Origin: an uncultured beta proteobacterium
GTDB lineage: Bacteria > Pseudomonadota > Gammaproteobacteria > Burkholderiales > Burkholderiaceae_C
Direction of reading: 5' to 3'
Length of the DNA: 56,838 nucleotides
Assembly: GCA_903844215.1 (NCBI GenBank)
Contig: CAIMSP010000139.1
Span: forward strand, 1-56,838
In this document: positions 17,350 through 25,808 of the stretch, piece after piece
Layout of the letters: every line of letters begins with the position of its first letter
Position numbering within the stretch: position 1 is the first letter of the stretch
The notes under the pieces: model-generated
Databases searched by the model: none
Told to the model about the DNA's origin: nothing
Seen by the model: the letters and a program-made list of their open reading frames with translations, nothing else
Translations under genes and position numbers: made by a program

Positions 17350-19451
17350 ACTCCGCTGTGCGTCACTCCCTGACCTGGCTGGCCTCGTTTCGCCAGCGAC
17401 TTCTGTTTCGCACCGCGTTTTTGATGCTCGCGCTGGCAACTCTGGCGATGGCCATCTTTGTGCTGCAGGAAGAAAAGCAGCGCAGCTATGACAATTACCA
17501 GAAGAGTTTTGCCCAGACCAAGCGCCAGATTGCCGCGCAACTGCGTCATCCCACCGGTCAACTCGCGTTACTTAACCCACCCGACCCCTCTGCTGCGACC
17601 ACGCCTCTACACCCCGTTTTGCTGCCTTTTTCTGCGATTGATTTTGATGATCAAACCAAGGTACGCAATGCGGTTGAGATGACCGGTTGCCTGGTGCAAT
17701 ACCCGCGCCATGGCAGCTTGTGCGTGGCGGTTGGCAGCAATCCGTGGGCCGGTGGATTCATCTACGCTGCAGGCACCTTTGCCAGTAAAACCTTGGTGCC
17801 GCACGCCGTGGGTGACAAGTACCTGGACACGGCTCACCGACTGCGAGTTGAGGTCGCATTGCGTGGTCAGACCTATCGCTGGATCACGCCATTCGAGTTG
17901 CTGGCTGATCCTGGCAGCCCACAACATGTGGGCACGCGCGGGCGCTTTACGGGGTATGTGGAAATTGCCACCCGTGATTACACCGGCGCGCGCACTGTGC
18001 GCGACTTCAGGGGCTGGGTCTGGCAGGAGAGCGACTGCATCGACAACGACCCGTCGCCGCGCGACGGCTGCGACAAGAAGTCGTTCTTTTCTCTGCGCCT
18101 GCCTGTGGACATTCTGCGTGACGCATTGTTCCTGAAGGAGCGGCCGGTCTGGCCACCGGCTGATTTGACCCAGATGCAGGTCCGGGTCGAGGTACTGGGA
18201 CCGGGCGACGACAGTGTGCTGTTCGATAGCAGCGGCGAGGGCGCGGTCCCACCTTTCTCACTCAATGACCTGCGCGCCGTGCTGCTGCCAGGGGAAACTT
18301 TGCGCATTCGCAGAAGCGGCCAAAAACCACCCGCCGATTTGGTTCGTTTAAGTGGCAGTGATGCATCGCAGGCCGAGTTATCACCTTTGCTCCTGCGCCT
18401 GATTCACCGTTTGCCTGTGGAAAGCTTCGATGCACCGGTCGAAATGGAGGATCAAATTGACACCCCAAGTGGAAATTACACGATCCACCTTTCAGGCGAC
18501 GCGCGCGGCGTGAACAAGAGCTTGGGCGCGGTTGCGACCCGTCTGTCCTGGTTTGTACTGGCCATGTTGCTGGCGATTTCGCTCACATGGTTGGTCATTG
18601 AGGTTGGCATCATCCGACCCATTGCCCAACTGACCAAACGATCGAGTCAACTGTCCAAAACCGTTCGAACCGATGGCGGATTGGCGCACCTTGATCTGGC
18701 CGACCTTCGCGGGCGGGACGAAATGGGCATCTTGGCGAACTGCCTGAACGACTTGTTGCGCCGCGTGAAAGAGGACGCCGAACGTGAGCGGATTCGGGCC
18801 GAGCAGGAAAAGGATATGTGGCACGCAGTTGGGCACGAAATCATGTCGCCATTGCAGTCGCTGATGGCGCTTCACGCCGACGAAAACGACGGCAACCCCA
18901 GCCAGCGATACATCAATCGAATGTTGCAAGCTATCCGCATTCTGTATGGCAGCGCACGCCCGAGCGAGGCATTTGCGTCGTCCGCCCTGGCAGTGCAAAC
19001 CATGGATGTTGATAAATTCTTACACACGATCGCCGCCAATTCAGCCAGCGTTGACATTCACAACGTTCGCTACGCGGGTGGTCGAGGGCCGATACTGGTG
19101 CGCGCCGAAGAATATGCACTTGAAGACGTCGTGACCCATGTGCTGCGAAACGCCAATCGCTATCGGTTGCCCGATAGTCCCATCACACTCATTTTGGAAG
19201 CCACTGAGATTGACGCCACCATCACCATCCACAACGCGGGACCACAGATCGACTCGGAGCTGATTGACAAAATATTTGAATATGGGGTCTCCGACCAGGC
19301 TGAATCTGGTGCCCAGGGGAACCGCGGCCAGGGACTGTTTGTGGCCAAGACCTACATGGCCAAGATGGGAGGAACCATCACCGCGAAGAATGAGATTGAT
19401 GGTGTCAGTCTGGTCTTGGTCTTGCAGCGGGCTACCGAAATGTCGCAGTAA
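17346..19451 (+). CDS. membrane sensor histidine kinase with large unrecognised periplasmic domain
   Basis: A 701-residue kinase. TM1 is at about residues 20-40 and TM2 at about 400-423, enclosing a periplasmic sensor of about 360 residues that I cannot assign. It contains ESDCIDNDPSPRDGCDKKS with a likely disulfide pair. A HAMP region follows (RPIAQLTKRSSQL...DEMGILANCLNDLL). The phosphoacceptor is H497 in GHEIMSPL, the N-box asparagines are N602 and N604 (LRNANRYR), and the G-box is GNRGQGLFVAKTYMAKMGG. The start is the GTG at 17346, overlapping the regulator stop by four bases; an upstream GTG at 17313 is also possible. Confidence 0.88.
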   Translation: MNSAVRHSLTWLASFRQRLLFRTAFLMLALATLAMAIFVLQEEKQRSYDNYQKSFAQTKRQIAAQLRHPTGQLALLNPPDPSAATTPLHPVLLPFSAIDFDDQTKVRNAVEMTGCLVQYPRHGSLCVAVGSNPWAGGFIYAAGTFASKTLVPHAVGDKYLDTAHRLRVEVALRGQTYRWITPFELLADPGSPQHVGTRGRFTGYVEIATRDYTGARTVRDFRGWVWQESDCIDNDPSPRDGCDKKSFFSLRLPVDILRDALFLKERPVWPPADLTQMQVRVEVLGPGDDSVLFDSSGEGAVPPFSLNDLRAVLLPGETLRIRRSGQKPPADLVRLSGSDASQAELSPLLLRLIHRLPVESFDAPVEMEDQIDTPSGNYTIHLSGDARGVNKSLGAVATRLSWFVLAMLLAISLTWLVIEVGIIRPIAQLTKRSSQLSKTVRTDGGLAHLDLADLRGRDEMGILANCLNDLLRRVKEDAERERIRAEQEKDMWHAVGHEIMSPLQSLMALHADENDGNPSQRYINRMLQAIRILYGSARPSEAFASSALAVQTMDVDKFLHTIAANSASVDIHNVRYAGGRGPILVRAEEYALEDVVTHVLRNANRYRLPDSPITLILEATEIDATITIHNAGPQIDSELIDKIFEYGVSDQAESGAQGNRGQGLFVAKTYMAKMGGTITAKNEIDGVSLVLVLQRATEMSQ

Positions 19452-19456
19452 ACGCG

Positions 19457-19480
19457 AGTCGAACGAGGCCTCGTTCGACT
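19457..19480. terminator. perfect 24-base palindrome between convergent genes
   Basis: Twelve bases (AGTCGAACGAGG) are followed directly by their exact reverse complement, ending at the stop codon of the caspase gene. In RNA it would fold as a ten-pair stem with a GGCC loop on either strand. The plus-strand side is followed by a weak pyrimidine run (CTCTTTCC). The position between the two convergent stop codons suggests a bidirectional terminator or mRNA-end stabiliser; a protein-binding site is the alternative. Confidence 0.6.
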
Positions 19481-22178
19481 AACTCTTTCCTACCTGGGCC
19501 CTTGCATAGCTTGCCCCTGCGCCGTTTGGAGCGAGCTCAAGATAGGTATTGAACGCCTGCTTCGCCTTGTCTGCGTTGCCCGCCTTGGCGTGTGCATCGC
19601 CGAGATTGAGATAGGCCACGGCGCGAGATGGGTCGATCTTGATGGTGTTTTCAAACCAGCGCGCCGCCTCCTGATATTTGTCTTGCTTGTAATAGACAAA
19701 GCCCAGGTTGTTGGCCGCCAATGCAAAGTCGGGGCGCAGCTTCAGGGCCTCGGTGAATTGCCCCTCGGCCTCCAGATAATGCTTTTCTTTGTAGAGTTGC
19801 AGTCCACGGTCGTTGGCTCGTTGGGCGAGTTGGCGGGGAGAGCTGGGTAGCGCCACTGGAGGGGCAATTTTCTGCTCAACGCCCTGCAAGTCCTTGACCA
19901 CGACACTGGGCAAAGTGGCGGCCTGAAGCGGCTTGCCGGCACGGGGTTCAAGGGACGGCCGGGTCGCATCGAGCTTCGAATTCATGGCGATCGCATCGCC
20001 TGAAAGTTGCGCAGTTTGTCCGCTCAAGAACTCGCTCTCGGCTGGCAATTCAAAGACAAAGTCGCCACCCTCGGATCCCGGCAGACTTCCAAAGGCGGGA
20101 GTCTGACGCGACACGGCCGCTACAGCGGGAGCAACATAGGCAGCCAGTTCGGTCGCGCTGATGATTCCGTCACCATTCAGATCGGCCTTGCCGGAAAGGC
20201 CTTGCAATAGCGTCCAGGTGAACACAGAGTGGCCGTTGGGGCCGCCATCGGCCACCAGCTGATCGGCGCCGCCGGCAGTGAGCATTTGGCGCCCCAGGCG
20301 TTTGGCGTTGTCACGCAAGAAATTGCCCGGGCCGCCGCCGCGCGTGAGTCCCAGACCGCTATAGCAGGCATCCATCACAAAGAGGACGTGCTTGGCCGTC
20401 ACACCCTCGGCAATGTTTTGCAACTCGGTCATCGGAACTGCATCGGTGGCGATCTGCCCAGGATCGGAATCGACCGGGATGATGTAGCCCAAGTCGCGCC
20501 CCGAACTGAGCTGTCGCGTTGCGCCGTGGCCGGCAAAGAATACGAACAATCGATCATTTTTCTTCATGCCGCTATGGGCCAGCTTGTCGTTGAACGTGGA
20601 GAGAATGGCGGCGCGGGTAGCGTCCCTGTTGGTCAACGAGATCACGTGCTCTGGTGAAAAGTTGAATCTTTGAATCAGGGTCTCGCGGATGGATTGAGCA
20701 TCGTTCACGGCATATTGGAGCTTGGGCCACTTGGCATAGTCGTCGATACCAATGACGACGGCCCAGGAGTCGCTGTAGCCAGGACTTGTTGCCAAAGGCG
20801 GCACCGACGCCGCCGCACCTTTGGCCACCGTAAAGCCGCTGCCATCCCATCCGGCAAACTGATAGCCCTCTGCCACCAGGCGATCCAATATGGTCGGCAG
20901 CGCCTTGACGGTTCGTTCGTGGATGTCATGGAACAGGATGATGCCCCTACCTTCTTTCTCAACGGTTCGCAGCACCCGATCGGTAATCGAACTGGGTACG
21001 GGGTCGGCCCAATCCAGAGAATCAATGTTCCACATTACTGAGCGCAGTTGGGCCGCAGCCAAGACGTCAATGCCTTCGCTATTTCGGGCGCCGTAGGGAA
21101 ATCGAAATAAGGGAGATCGATGCGGGTCAACGGTTTTTAGAATCTCGTCCGTGCCCAAAATTTCGGCCTTAAGTGCCTCACCGCTGCGCTTGGAGAGCTG
21201 TGCGTGGGTCATGCTGTGATTGGCGACGGCATAGCCGCCAGCAATCAATGCCCGGCTCACCGCCGCAAGGTTGGTGAGCTTGGGTTTGCCATCAGGACCG
21301 AGCGCCCCAAGGTTGCTCCCGACCTCAAAGAAAATGGCTGGCACGCCGTATTGTTTGAGAATCGCGGCGATGTCATTGGTGTACTGGCGATGCGGCCCAT
21401 CATCGAAGGTCAGCACGATGGTTTTGGGTGGCAGCCCGGTGCCAAACACCTCACCATCTTCTTCACCCTTGCCCTTGCGGCCGCCCGGCTTTGGCGTTGG
21501 ATATGGCACTATGACGCCATAGTCTTTGAGGATTTGCTCGCGGGTGTAGCGATTTTTCAGAGAAGCAACGTACTGATCCCAGCGTTCGCGCTTGAGTTCG
21601 ATGGCACGTGGCTCAAAGCGGCCAAAGATCTGGCGAATCTCCTTTTCGTAATTGCTCTCAATCTGCGCCAAAGCATCGAGGTCTTCGCTTATGCGTTTGT
21701 GTATCTTGATGGCGGGCAGGGATGAGTCGCGTGCCACATTGGCTTGCAAACTGCGCAGCAACTCTCGAAAGGCCAGGCGATCGGCATCAAAGAGGTCGGC
21801 ATTACTTTCCACGTAGTCGAGAATCCCACTCAGGGCGGCAAATCGCAGTGGGTTTGACGCACTGGTTAAGGATTCCAGGAGAATCTCTATATCCACTATC
21901 CGTTGGCGGTTTTCATGAAACAGCCATTGCCCGACTTGGTTGGCCATTTCGCGCTCGCTCGGACCAAGGGCTTTTTCGTCGGCGAACAGAATAATGATCT
22001 TGCGATATGCCGCCAAGACGCCCTGCAATCCAATCATGATCTTGCTGATATCGGGGGCAGTGGTTTGTACCGCCACGATGGGCGGTGTACTTCTAGGACC
22101 GACAAAGAATGTGGCACCTATGGCAGTGCAAAGTCCGGCCAAAACGATTGCGAAAATGACGGCTGCTTTGTTCTTCAT
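19479..22178 (-). CDS. NodB deacetylase - caspase-like protease - EF-hand - TPR fusion protein
   Basis: An 899-residue exported or membrane-anchored protein (hydrophobic residues 5-26). Residues 45-225 are helical and unassigned. NodB polysaccharide-deacetylase domain, about 250-450: TFDDG metal aspartates D259/D260, HSMTH with H321 and H325, FRFPYG with R359, and LFHDIH with H417. Caspase (C14) domain, about 470-660: catalytic H551 in FFAGHG and C605 in MDACYSG. Then an EF-hand-like loop D666-x-N668-x-D670-G...E677 (DLNGDGIISATEL). Three TPRs occupy about 785-890. All catalytic residues look intact. A periplasmic enzyme that both edits an N-acetylated glycan and cuts protein would be unusual. 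It is convergent with the kinase. Composition suggests an accessory gene. Confidence 0.9.
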   Translation of the reverse strand: MKNKAAVIFAIVLAGLCTAIGATFFVGPRSTPPIVAVQTTAPDISKIMIGLQGVLAAYRKIIILFADEKALGPSEREMANQVGQWLFHENRQRIVDIEILLESLTSASNPLRFAALSGILDYVESNADLFDADRLAFRELLRSLQANVARDSSLPAIKIHKRISEDLDALAQIESNYEKEIRQIFGRFEPRAIELKRERWDQYVASLKNRYTREQILKDYGVIVPYPTPKPGGRKGKGEEDGEVFGTGLPPKTIVLTFDDGPHRQYTNDIAAILKQYGVPAIFFEVGSNLGALGPDGKPKLTNLAAVSRALIAGGYAVANHSMTHAQLSKRSGEALKAEILGTDEILKTVDPHRSPLFRFPYGARNSEGIDVLAAAQLRSVMWNIDSLDWADPVPSSITDRVLRTVEKEGRGIILFHDIHERTVKALPTILDRLVAEGYQFAGWDGSGFTVAKGAAASVPPLATSPGYSDSWAVVIGIDDYAKWPKLQYAVNDAQSIRETLIQRFNFSPEHVISLTNRDATRAAILSTFNDKLAHSGMKKNDRLFVFFAGHGATRQLSSGRDLGYIIPVDSDPGQIATDAVPMTELQNIAEGVTAKHVLFVMDACYSGLGLTRGGGPGNFLRDNAKRLGRQMLTAGGADQLVADGGPNGHSVFTWTLLQGLSGKADLNGDGIISATELAAYVAPAVAAVSRQTPAFGSLPGSEGGDFVFELPAESEFLSGQTAQLSGDAIAMNSKLDATRPSLEPRAGKPLQAATLPSVVVKDLQGVEQKIAPPVALPSSPRQLAQRANDRGLQLYKEKHYLEAEGQFTEALKLRPDFALAANNLGFVYYKQDKYQEAARWFENTIKIDPSRAVAYLNLGDAHAKAGNADKAKQAFNTYLELAPNGAGASYARAQVGKS

Positions 22179-22376
22179 AAATCCGGTTCACACGGGTCTG
22201 TGGTGGATGGCCGCACCGGCCGACTGCTGGCTTGAAGTGTATCCCGAGAGGAGCGTGGGCTCCGTACCTTCAACTGACGACCTCAACTGCGGTCACGCAC
22301 CCTGCATAAGTTGGTTCATCTCTACGGTTTGGCTGCTCTATCAAAGCCACGCGGTGACAGCGCCTCGGTCGGTCTG

Positions 22377-22601
22377 ATGACCGACTACGATTGCTGGCAT
22401 GCGCGCGAGGCCCACATCACGGCCGACTCGGCGATCGCGAACCTGATGCGCAACGTGGGCCAGGCCCCGCAGCTTGCGACTGCGGCGATCAAGATTTTCG
22501 GCGCAGAAATGCCGCGTTCAATCGCCCGCACAGCGCTGGTGAGCAACTTGCAGACGATGGCGCCGGAGGTGTTGCAGCGGCTGGAGCCGATCCGGAAGTG
22601 A
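22377..22601 (+). pseudogene. mtnP: 3' remnant of S-methyl-5'-thioadenosine phosphorylase (mtnP-like)
   Basis: The 74 codons from 22377 match the C-terminal end of MTA phosphorylase: MTDYDCWHAREAHITADSA, then IANLMRNV and a helical tail. The family has about 270-300 residues; the nucleotide- and phosphate-binding parts are absent, and the sequence just upstream does not resemble the family. This is a 5'-truncated remnant, not an active enzyme. It borders the accessory block, so the break was probably made by the event that brought the block in. The ATG could still allow translation of a fragment. Confidence 0.75.
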
Positions 22602-22621
22602 GCGTCTGATCAGCCGAAGCG

Positions 22622-23737
22622 TCATGCGGCGGTTCCAAACTTGCGCATGAAGCCGCGATCGATTCGGTCCTTCCAGTGCCAGACCCAACGCCCGCTCCAT
22701 GACCAACTTCCCCAGGCGGCGAAGGCGTGCCGGTCGCCGCTGCTGATCAGGTACAGGGCGCGCTGCTGCGGCGTCCAATTCTGCGGCGCACGCCCTTCGC
22801 ACAGGGCGCGCAGATTGCTCGCCAGCGGCGGGCCGGCCCTGACTGCGTACACGCCTGACTTGGGTCTGGCCTCGTGGTAGGAAGCGACGTCGCCTGCAGC
22901 AAGAATGTGCGGATGCGAAATACTTTGCAGTGTTGCTCCGACGCGGATGAATCCGCGCGCGTCGGTCGCCAGACCGCTGGCCTGAGCCCACACCGGCGCC
23001 GCAGCGCCCGTCACCACCAGGCAGGCATCGAATGTCAGCGCGGGACCCTTTGCAAAATGGATCGTTCCGGCTTCAAACCGTGTTGCCCGGCGCAGTTCCT
23101 GCCACTGAATACCGCGCTGCTGCAACAGCCTCAGGGCGTGTTGCCGCAATCCGTCCGGCAGGCCCTGCATCGGCAGCGCCTCGGCGCCCACCAGCGTGAT
23201 GCGCAAATGCGACCATGATTGCTGCGTTGCCCCATGCTGGATGGCAAAGGCCAGTTCAACCCCGGCCGCGCCCGCACCCAGCATGACCAGATCGAAAGGT
23301 CCGCGATGTTCCTGAATACGCCGACTCAGCGCCGGCCACTGGGCGATGAATGCCTCGATCGGTCGGATCGGCAAGGCGTGTGGCACGCAGCCCGGCAGTT
23401 CATCGACCGCAGGCATCGGACCGGTGTCGATGGAGAGCCGGTCGAAGTGCAGCGTGGCGCCGTCGGCGCAGCGCAGTTCGTTGCGCACCGGGTCCAGCGC
23501 CATGCCCATGGTTTCGTGCAGCGTCACGCCCGCGCGCTGCGCCATGGCGTCCAGCGCAATCGCGCAGGCTTCGATCGGATAGTGGCCGGCAATCCAGCCG
23601 GGCAACATGCCCGAGTAGATCTGGCGCCGATAGGGCGACACGAGGTGGATTTCCCATCCCGAGATTGGTTGCGCGGCCAGATCGGCCAGCACCTTCACAT
23701 GGGCGTGACCGCCGCCGAGCAACACCAGTCGCTTCAT
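22622..23737 (-). CDS. FAD-dependent pyridine nucleotide-disulfide oxidoreductase, SelD-associated type
   Basis: A 371-residue flavoprotein. The FAD loop is LVLLGGGHAHVKVLADLA, where the GGGHAHV form with PYRRQIYSGMLPGWIAGHY is characteristic of the group often fused N-terminally to selenophosphate synthetase (TIGR03169). The second dinucleotide loop is VMLGAGAAGVELAFA, and the late FAD motif is HILAAGDVASY. The physiological electron partner is unknown. No selD follows here. It is the last gene of the operon and overlaps the DUF3047 gene by four bases. Confidence 0.85.
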   Translation of the reverse strand: MKRLVLLGGGHAHVKVLADLAAQPISGWEIHLVSPYRRQIYSGMLPGWIAGHYPIEACAIALDAMAQRAGVTLHETMGMALDPVRNELRCADGATLHFDRLSIDTGPMPAVDELPGCVPHALPIRPIEAFIAQWPALSRRIQEHRGPFDLVMLGAGAAGVELAFAIQHGATQQSWSHLRITLVGAEALPMQGLPDGLRQHALRLLQQRGIQWQELRRATRFEAGTIHFAKGPALTFDACLVVTGAAAPVWAQASGLATDARGFIRVGATLQSISHPHILAAGDVASYHEARPKSGVYAVRAGPPLASNLRALCEGRAPQNWTPQQRALYLISSGDRHAFAAWGSWSWSGRWVWHWKDRIDRGFMRKFGTAA

Positions 23738-24474
23738 GGCGTCTGCGCGAAGCGCACGTCAGCGAACCAGGTGTCCACGCGGTCGAGTGTGTTGTCGGTG
23801 TCGGAGCCCAGGGCGATGCCACGAATGCGCGGCACCTCGCCACCGAAGGCCTCGGCCCAGTCGGCACGCACGTTGCGTTGCACGGCCCGCCACTGCAGCG
23901 CGTGGCTGTCGCCGCTGTCAACCACGATCATGCGCACCCGGTCGGTGTAGGGATTCCAGGCGGAGCTTCCTTCGCTTTGGGCGTGGCCCCACACGTAGCA
24001 AATGGCCGCCGCAGGAATCTGCGCGCCGGACAGCAGCCGGGCGGTCTGAATGCGCAGTCTGTCGGCGAATGAAAGCCGCTCGGGCGGCAGATCGAACAGC
24101 ACGTAGAGCCGGGCCGCATAGTCGTCGCCCTGCTTGGTCTTCAGATCCGATCCAGGCAAAGACCTGGACACCTTCCAGCGCCACTGCAGCAGGGGTTTTT
24201 CTGCGCTGTCGATATCGACCCGCGCCAACCAGGAAGAAGCAGAGGAGGACGAATGCACCTTCAGCACATGCGAACCAGCGTCGGCCACGATGGCGAAGTC
24301 GTTGGCTTGTTCGACCTTGGGCAGCGTTTGATGGCGCCATCCCTCAGCCACCGCCGTGCCGAGCCTCGCCTTCGAGAATTCCGGGATTTGGCCGGGTGCG
24401 GCGGGCTCGGCGAAAGCCGCAGTCCCGGTCCAGCCCAGACCCAAGCAGGCCAGCGCCTGTCGGCGATCAAACAT
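23734..24474 (-). CDS. DUF3047 family exported protein
   Basis: A 246-residue protein of the DUF3047 family. The N-terminus MFDRRQALACLGLGW with a following hydrophobic stretch looks like a Tat-type signal. The mature part has the family pattern LLQWRWKVSRSLPGSDLKTKQGDDYAARLYVLF, AICYVWGHAQSEGSSAWNPYTDRVRMIVVDSG and a lectin-like ending GIALGSDTDNTL...ADVRF. The function of the family is unknown. It overlaps its neighbours on both sides by a few bases (4 with the oxidoreductase, 8 with the glycosyltransferase), so it belongs to this operon. ATG 24474 gives the normal signal. Confidence 0.82.
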   Translation of the reverse strand: MFDRRQALACLGLGWTGTAAFAEPAAPGQIPEFSKARLGTAVAEGWRHQTLPKVEQANDFAIVADAGSHVLKVHSSSSASSWLARVDIDSAEKPLLQWRWKVSRSLPGSDLKTKQGDDYAARLYVLFDLPPERLSFADRLRIQTARLLSGAQIPAAAICYVWGHAQSEGSSAWNPYTDRVRMIVVDSGDSHALQWRAVQRNVRADWAEAFGGEVPRIRGIALGSDTDNTLDRVDTWFADVRFAQTP

Positions 24475-25105
24475 GACCTTGCTCCGTGGTTGGGGTCGTA
24501 TTCTGCAGCGCACGCAGCCGTGCCAGATCGGCCGGCACATCCACGTCCCATAGTGTTGCCAGTTCGCGCAGCCGCAGACCCTGGGCCTTGGCTCGGGCAC
24601 GGGTCGTGGCCATGACCTGGCCTGTGCTCCAGGTCATGGCGCAGAACAGCGCGGGCTGCGGCTGTTGCAAACCAATCAACACATAGCCGCCGTCTTCGGC
24701 CGGATACACGACGGCGTCTTCACCGTCGATCAGTGCACGCGCCGCAGCCTTCAAATGCGTTGTCGTCAACGCCGGGCAGTCGGTGCCGATCAGCAGCAGC
24801 GGCCCTTGTTGGCAATGCCGCTCGAATGCGGCCAGCATGCGCAGGCCCAGGTCACCCCGGGGCTGCTCGATGCAGTTCACGCCGCTGGTGGAATGCAGGG
24901 CGCGAAAGAAGCGATGCTGCGTGTCCGGTGCGCACCAGAGCGTGACCGCACCGAGCTGTGCCTGTTGCGCACAGGCCAGCGTCGAGCGCGTCAACTGGCG
25001 TTGCAGTCGCGCCGCGCCCGTGGCACCCAGCGCCGGAATCAGGCGCGTCTTGGCCAGGCCCGGCAGCGGCGCTTTGGCCAGCACCGCGATCTGCACACGG
25101 CGCAT
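24467..25105 (-). CDS. TIGR04282-type glycosyltransferase (DUF2064), rSAM/selenodomain-associated
   Basis: A 212-residue GT-A-like nucleotidyl/glycosyltransferase. It starts VQIAVLAKAPLPGLAKTRL, with KTRL in the nucleotide site, followed by LLLIGTDCPALTTTHL and AVVYPAEDGGYVLIGL, the signature of the DUF2064 family found beside radical-SAM/selenodomain genes and linked to arsenosugar synthesis. The start at 25105 follows the stop of the previous gene by seven bases, with GGTGA as binding site; an ATG at 25138 would overlap that gene and has no binding site. Confidence 0.85.
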   Translation of the reverse strand: MRRVQIAVLAKAPLPGLAKTRLIPALGATGAARLQRQLTRSTLACAQQAQLGAVTLWCAPDTQHRFFRALHSTSGVNCIEQPRGDLGLRMLAAFERHCQQGPLLLIGTDCPALTTTHLKAAARALIDGEDAVVYPAEDGGYVLIGLQQPQPALFCAMTWSTGQVMATTRARAKAQGLRLRELATLWDVDVPADLARLRALQNTTPTTEQGHV

Positions 25106-25112
25106 GTCGTGT

Positions 25113-25808
25113 TCACCGTGGTCGTGGTTGGTAGCCATATTTCAAAGCCAGTTGCGCCGGGTCGGCGCCAAAAAAATAGGCGGCGCGCAAACGCCACATC
25201 AGCAGGATGGTGCGCAGCACGCCATGCTGTTCCCAGCGCCGTGCCGAGGTGCTGACGGTTGTGTGCAGACAAGCGGGTGGCGAATGGCGGTTCAGGACGC
25301 GCGACAAGGCAATGTCTTCCATCAGCGCCATATCCTCAAAGCCGCCGACGGCGTTGAAGAGCTCAGCGCGCACGAACATGGCCTGATCGCCGGTGGCGAT
25401 GCCCGTCCAGCGCGAACGCAGGTTCATCAGGGCTGCGACCAGGCGCAGCAACGGGTTTGCGCTGGCGATGCGTACGTCAAAGCGGCCCCAGACCTTGTCG
25501 CCCGACAGCGCTGCGCGCACCAGCGCGTCGGCTTGTTCCGGCAACTGCGTATCGGCGTGCAGGAACAGAAAAATATCGGCGGCGCAGGCAGCGACACCGG
25601 CATTCATTTGGGAGGCTCGTCCTCGGGGCGCCACCAGGGCCATGTCGGCATGTGCCCGAGCCAGGACCAAAGTGTCGTCATCGCTGCCGCCGTCCACCAC
25701 GATCACGCGCACGCCGCGTTGACGCAAGGGCTGCAGTGCCTGCAGACGCGAGGCCAGCGTCGGCGCCTCGTTCAGCACCGGCAGCACGATGCACAGTTCA
25801 GGCTTCAT
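25113..25808 (-). CDS. TIGR04283-type family 2 glycosyltransferase, rSAM/selenodomain-associated
   Basis: A 231-residue GT2 enzyme. It opens ELCIVLPVLNEAPTLASRLQAL, has VIVVDGGSDDDT for the nucleotide-sugar site and ADIFLFLHADTQLP for the DxD-like metal site, and ends with LMEDIALSRVL, the catalytic ED-type motif. It pairs with the DUF2064 protein as in known radical-SAM/selenodomain clusters, where the two are called transferases 1 and 2. It overlaps the start of its upstream neighbour by four bases. Confidence 0.87.
   Translation of the reverse strand: MKPELCIVLPVLNEAPTLASRLQALQPLRQRGVRVIVVDGGSDDDTLVLARAHADMALVAPRGRASQMNAGVAACAADIFLFLHADTQLPEQADALVRAALSGDKVWGRFDVRIASANPLLRLVAALMNLRSRWTGIATGDQAMFVRAELFNAVGGFEDMALMEDIALSRVLNRHSPPACLHTTVSTSARRWEQHGVLRTILLMWRLRAAYFFGADPAQLALKYGYQPRPR

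Noticed and set aside
22311-22376. Extension of the mtnP remnant frame to an earlier start
   Set aside because: The 22 residues before MTDYDCWH do not resemble MTA phosphorylase; they look like read-in from the neighbouring sequence.
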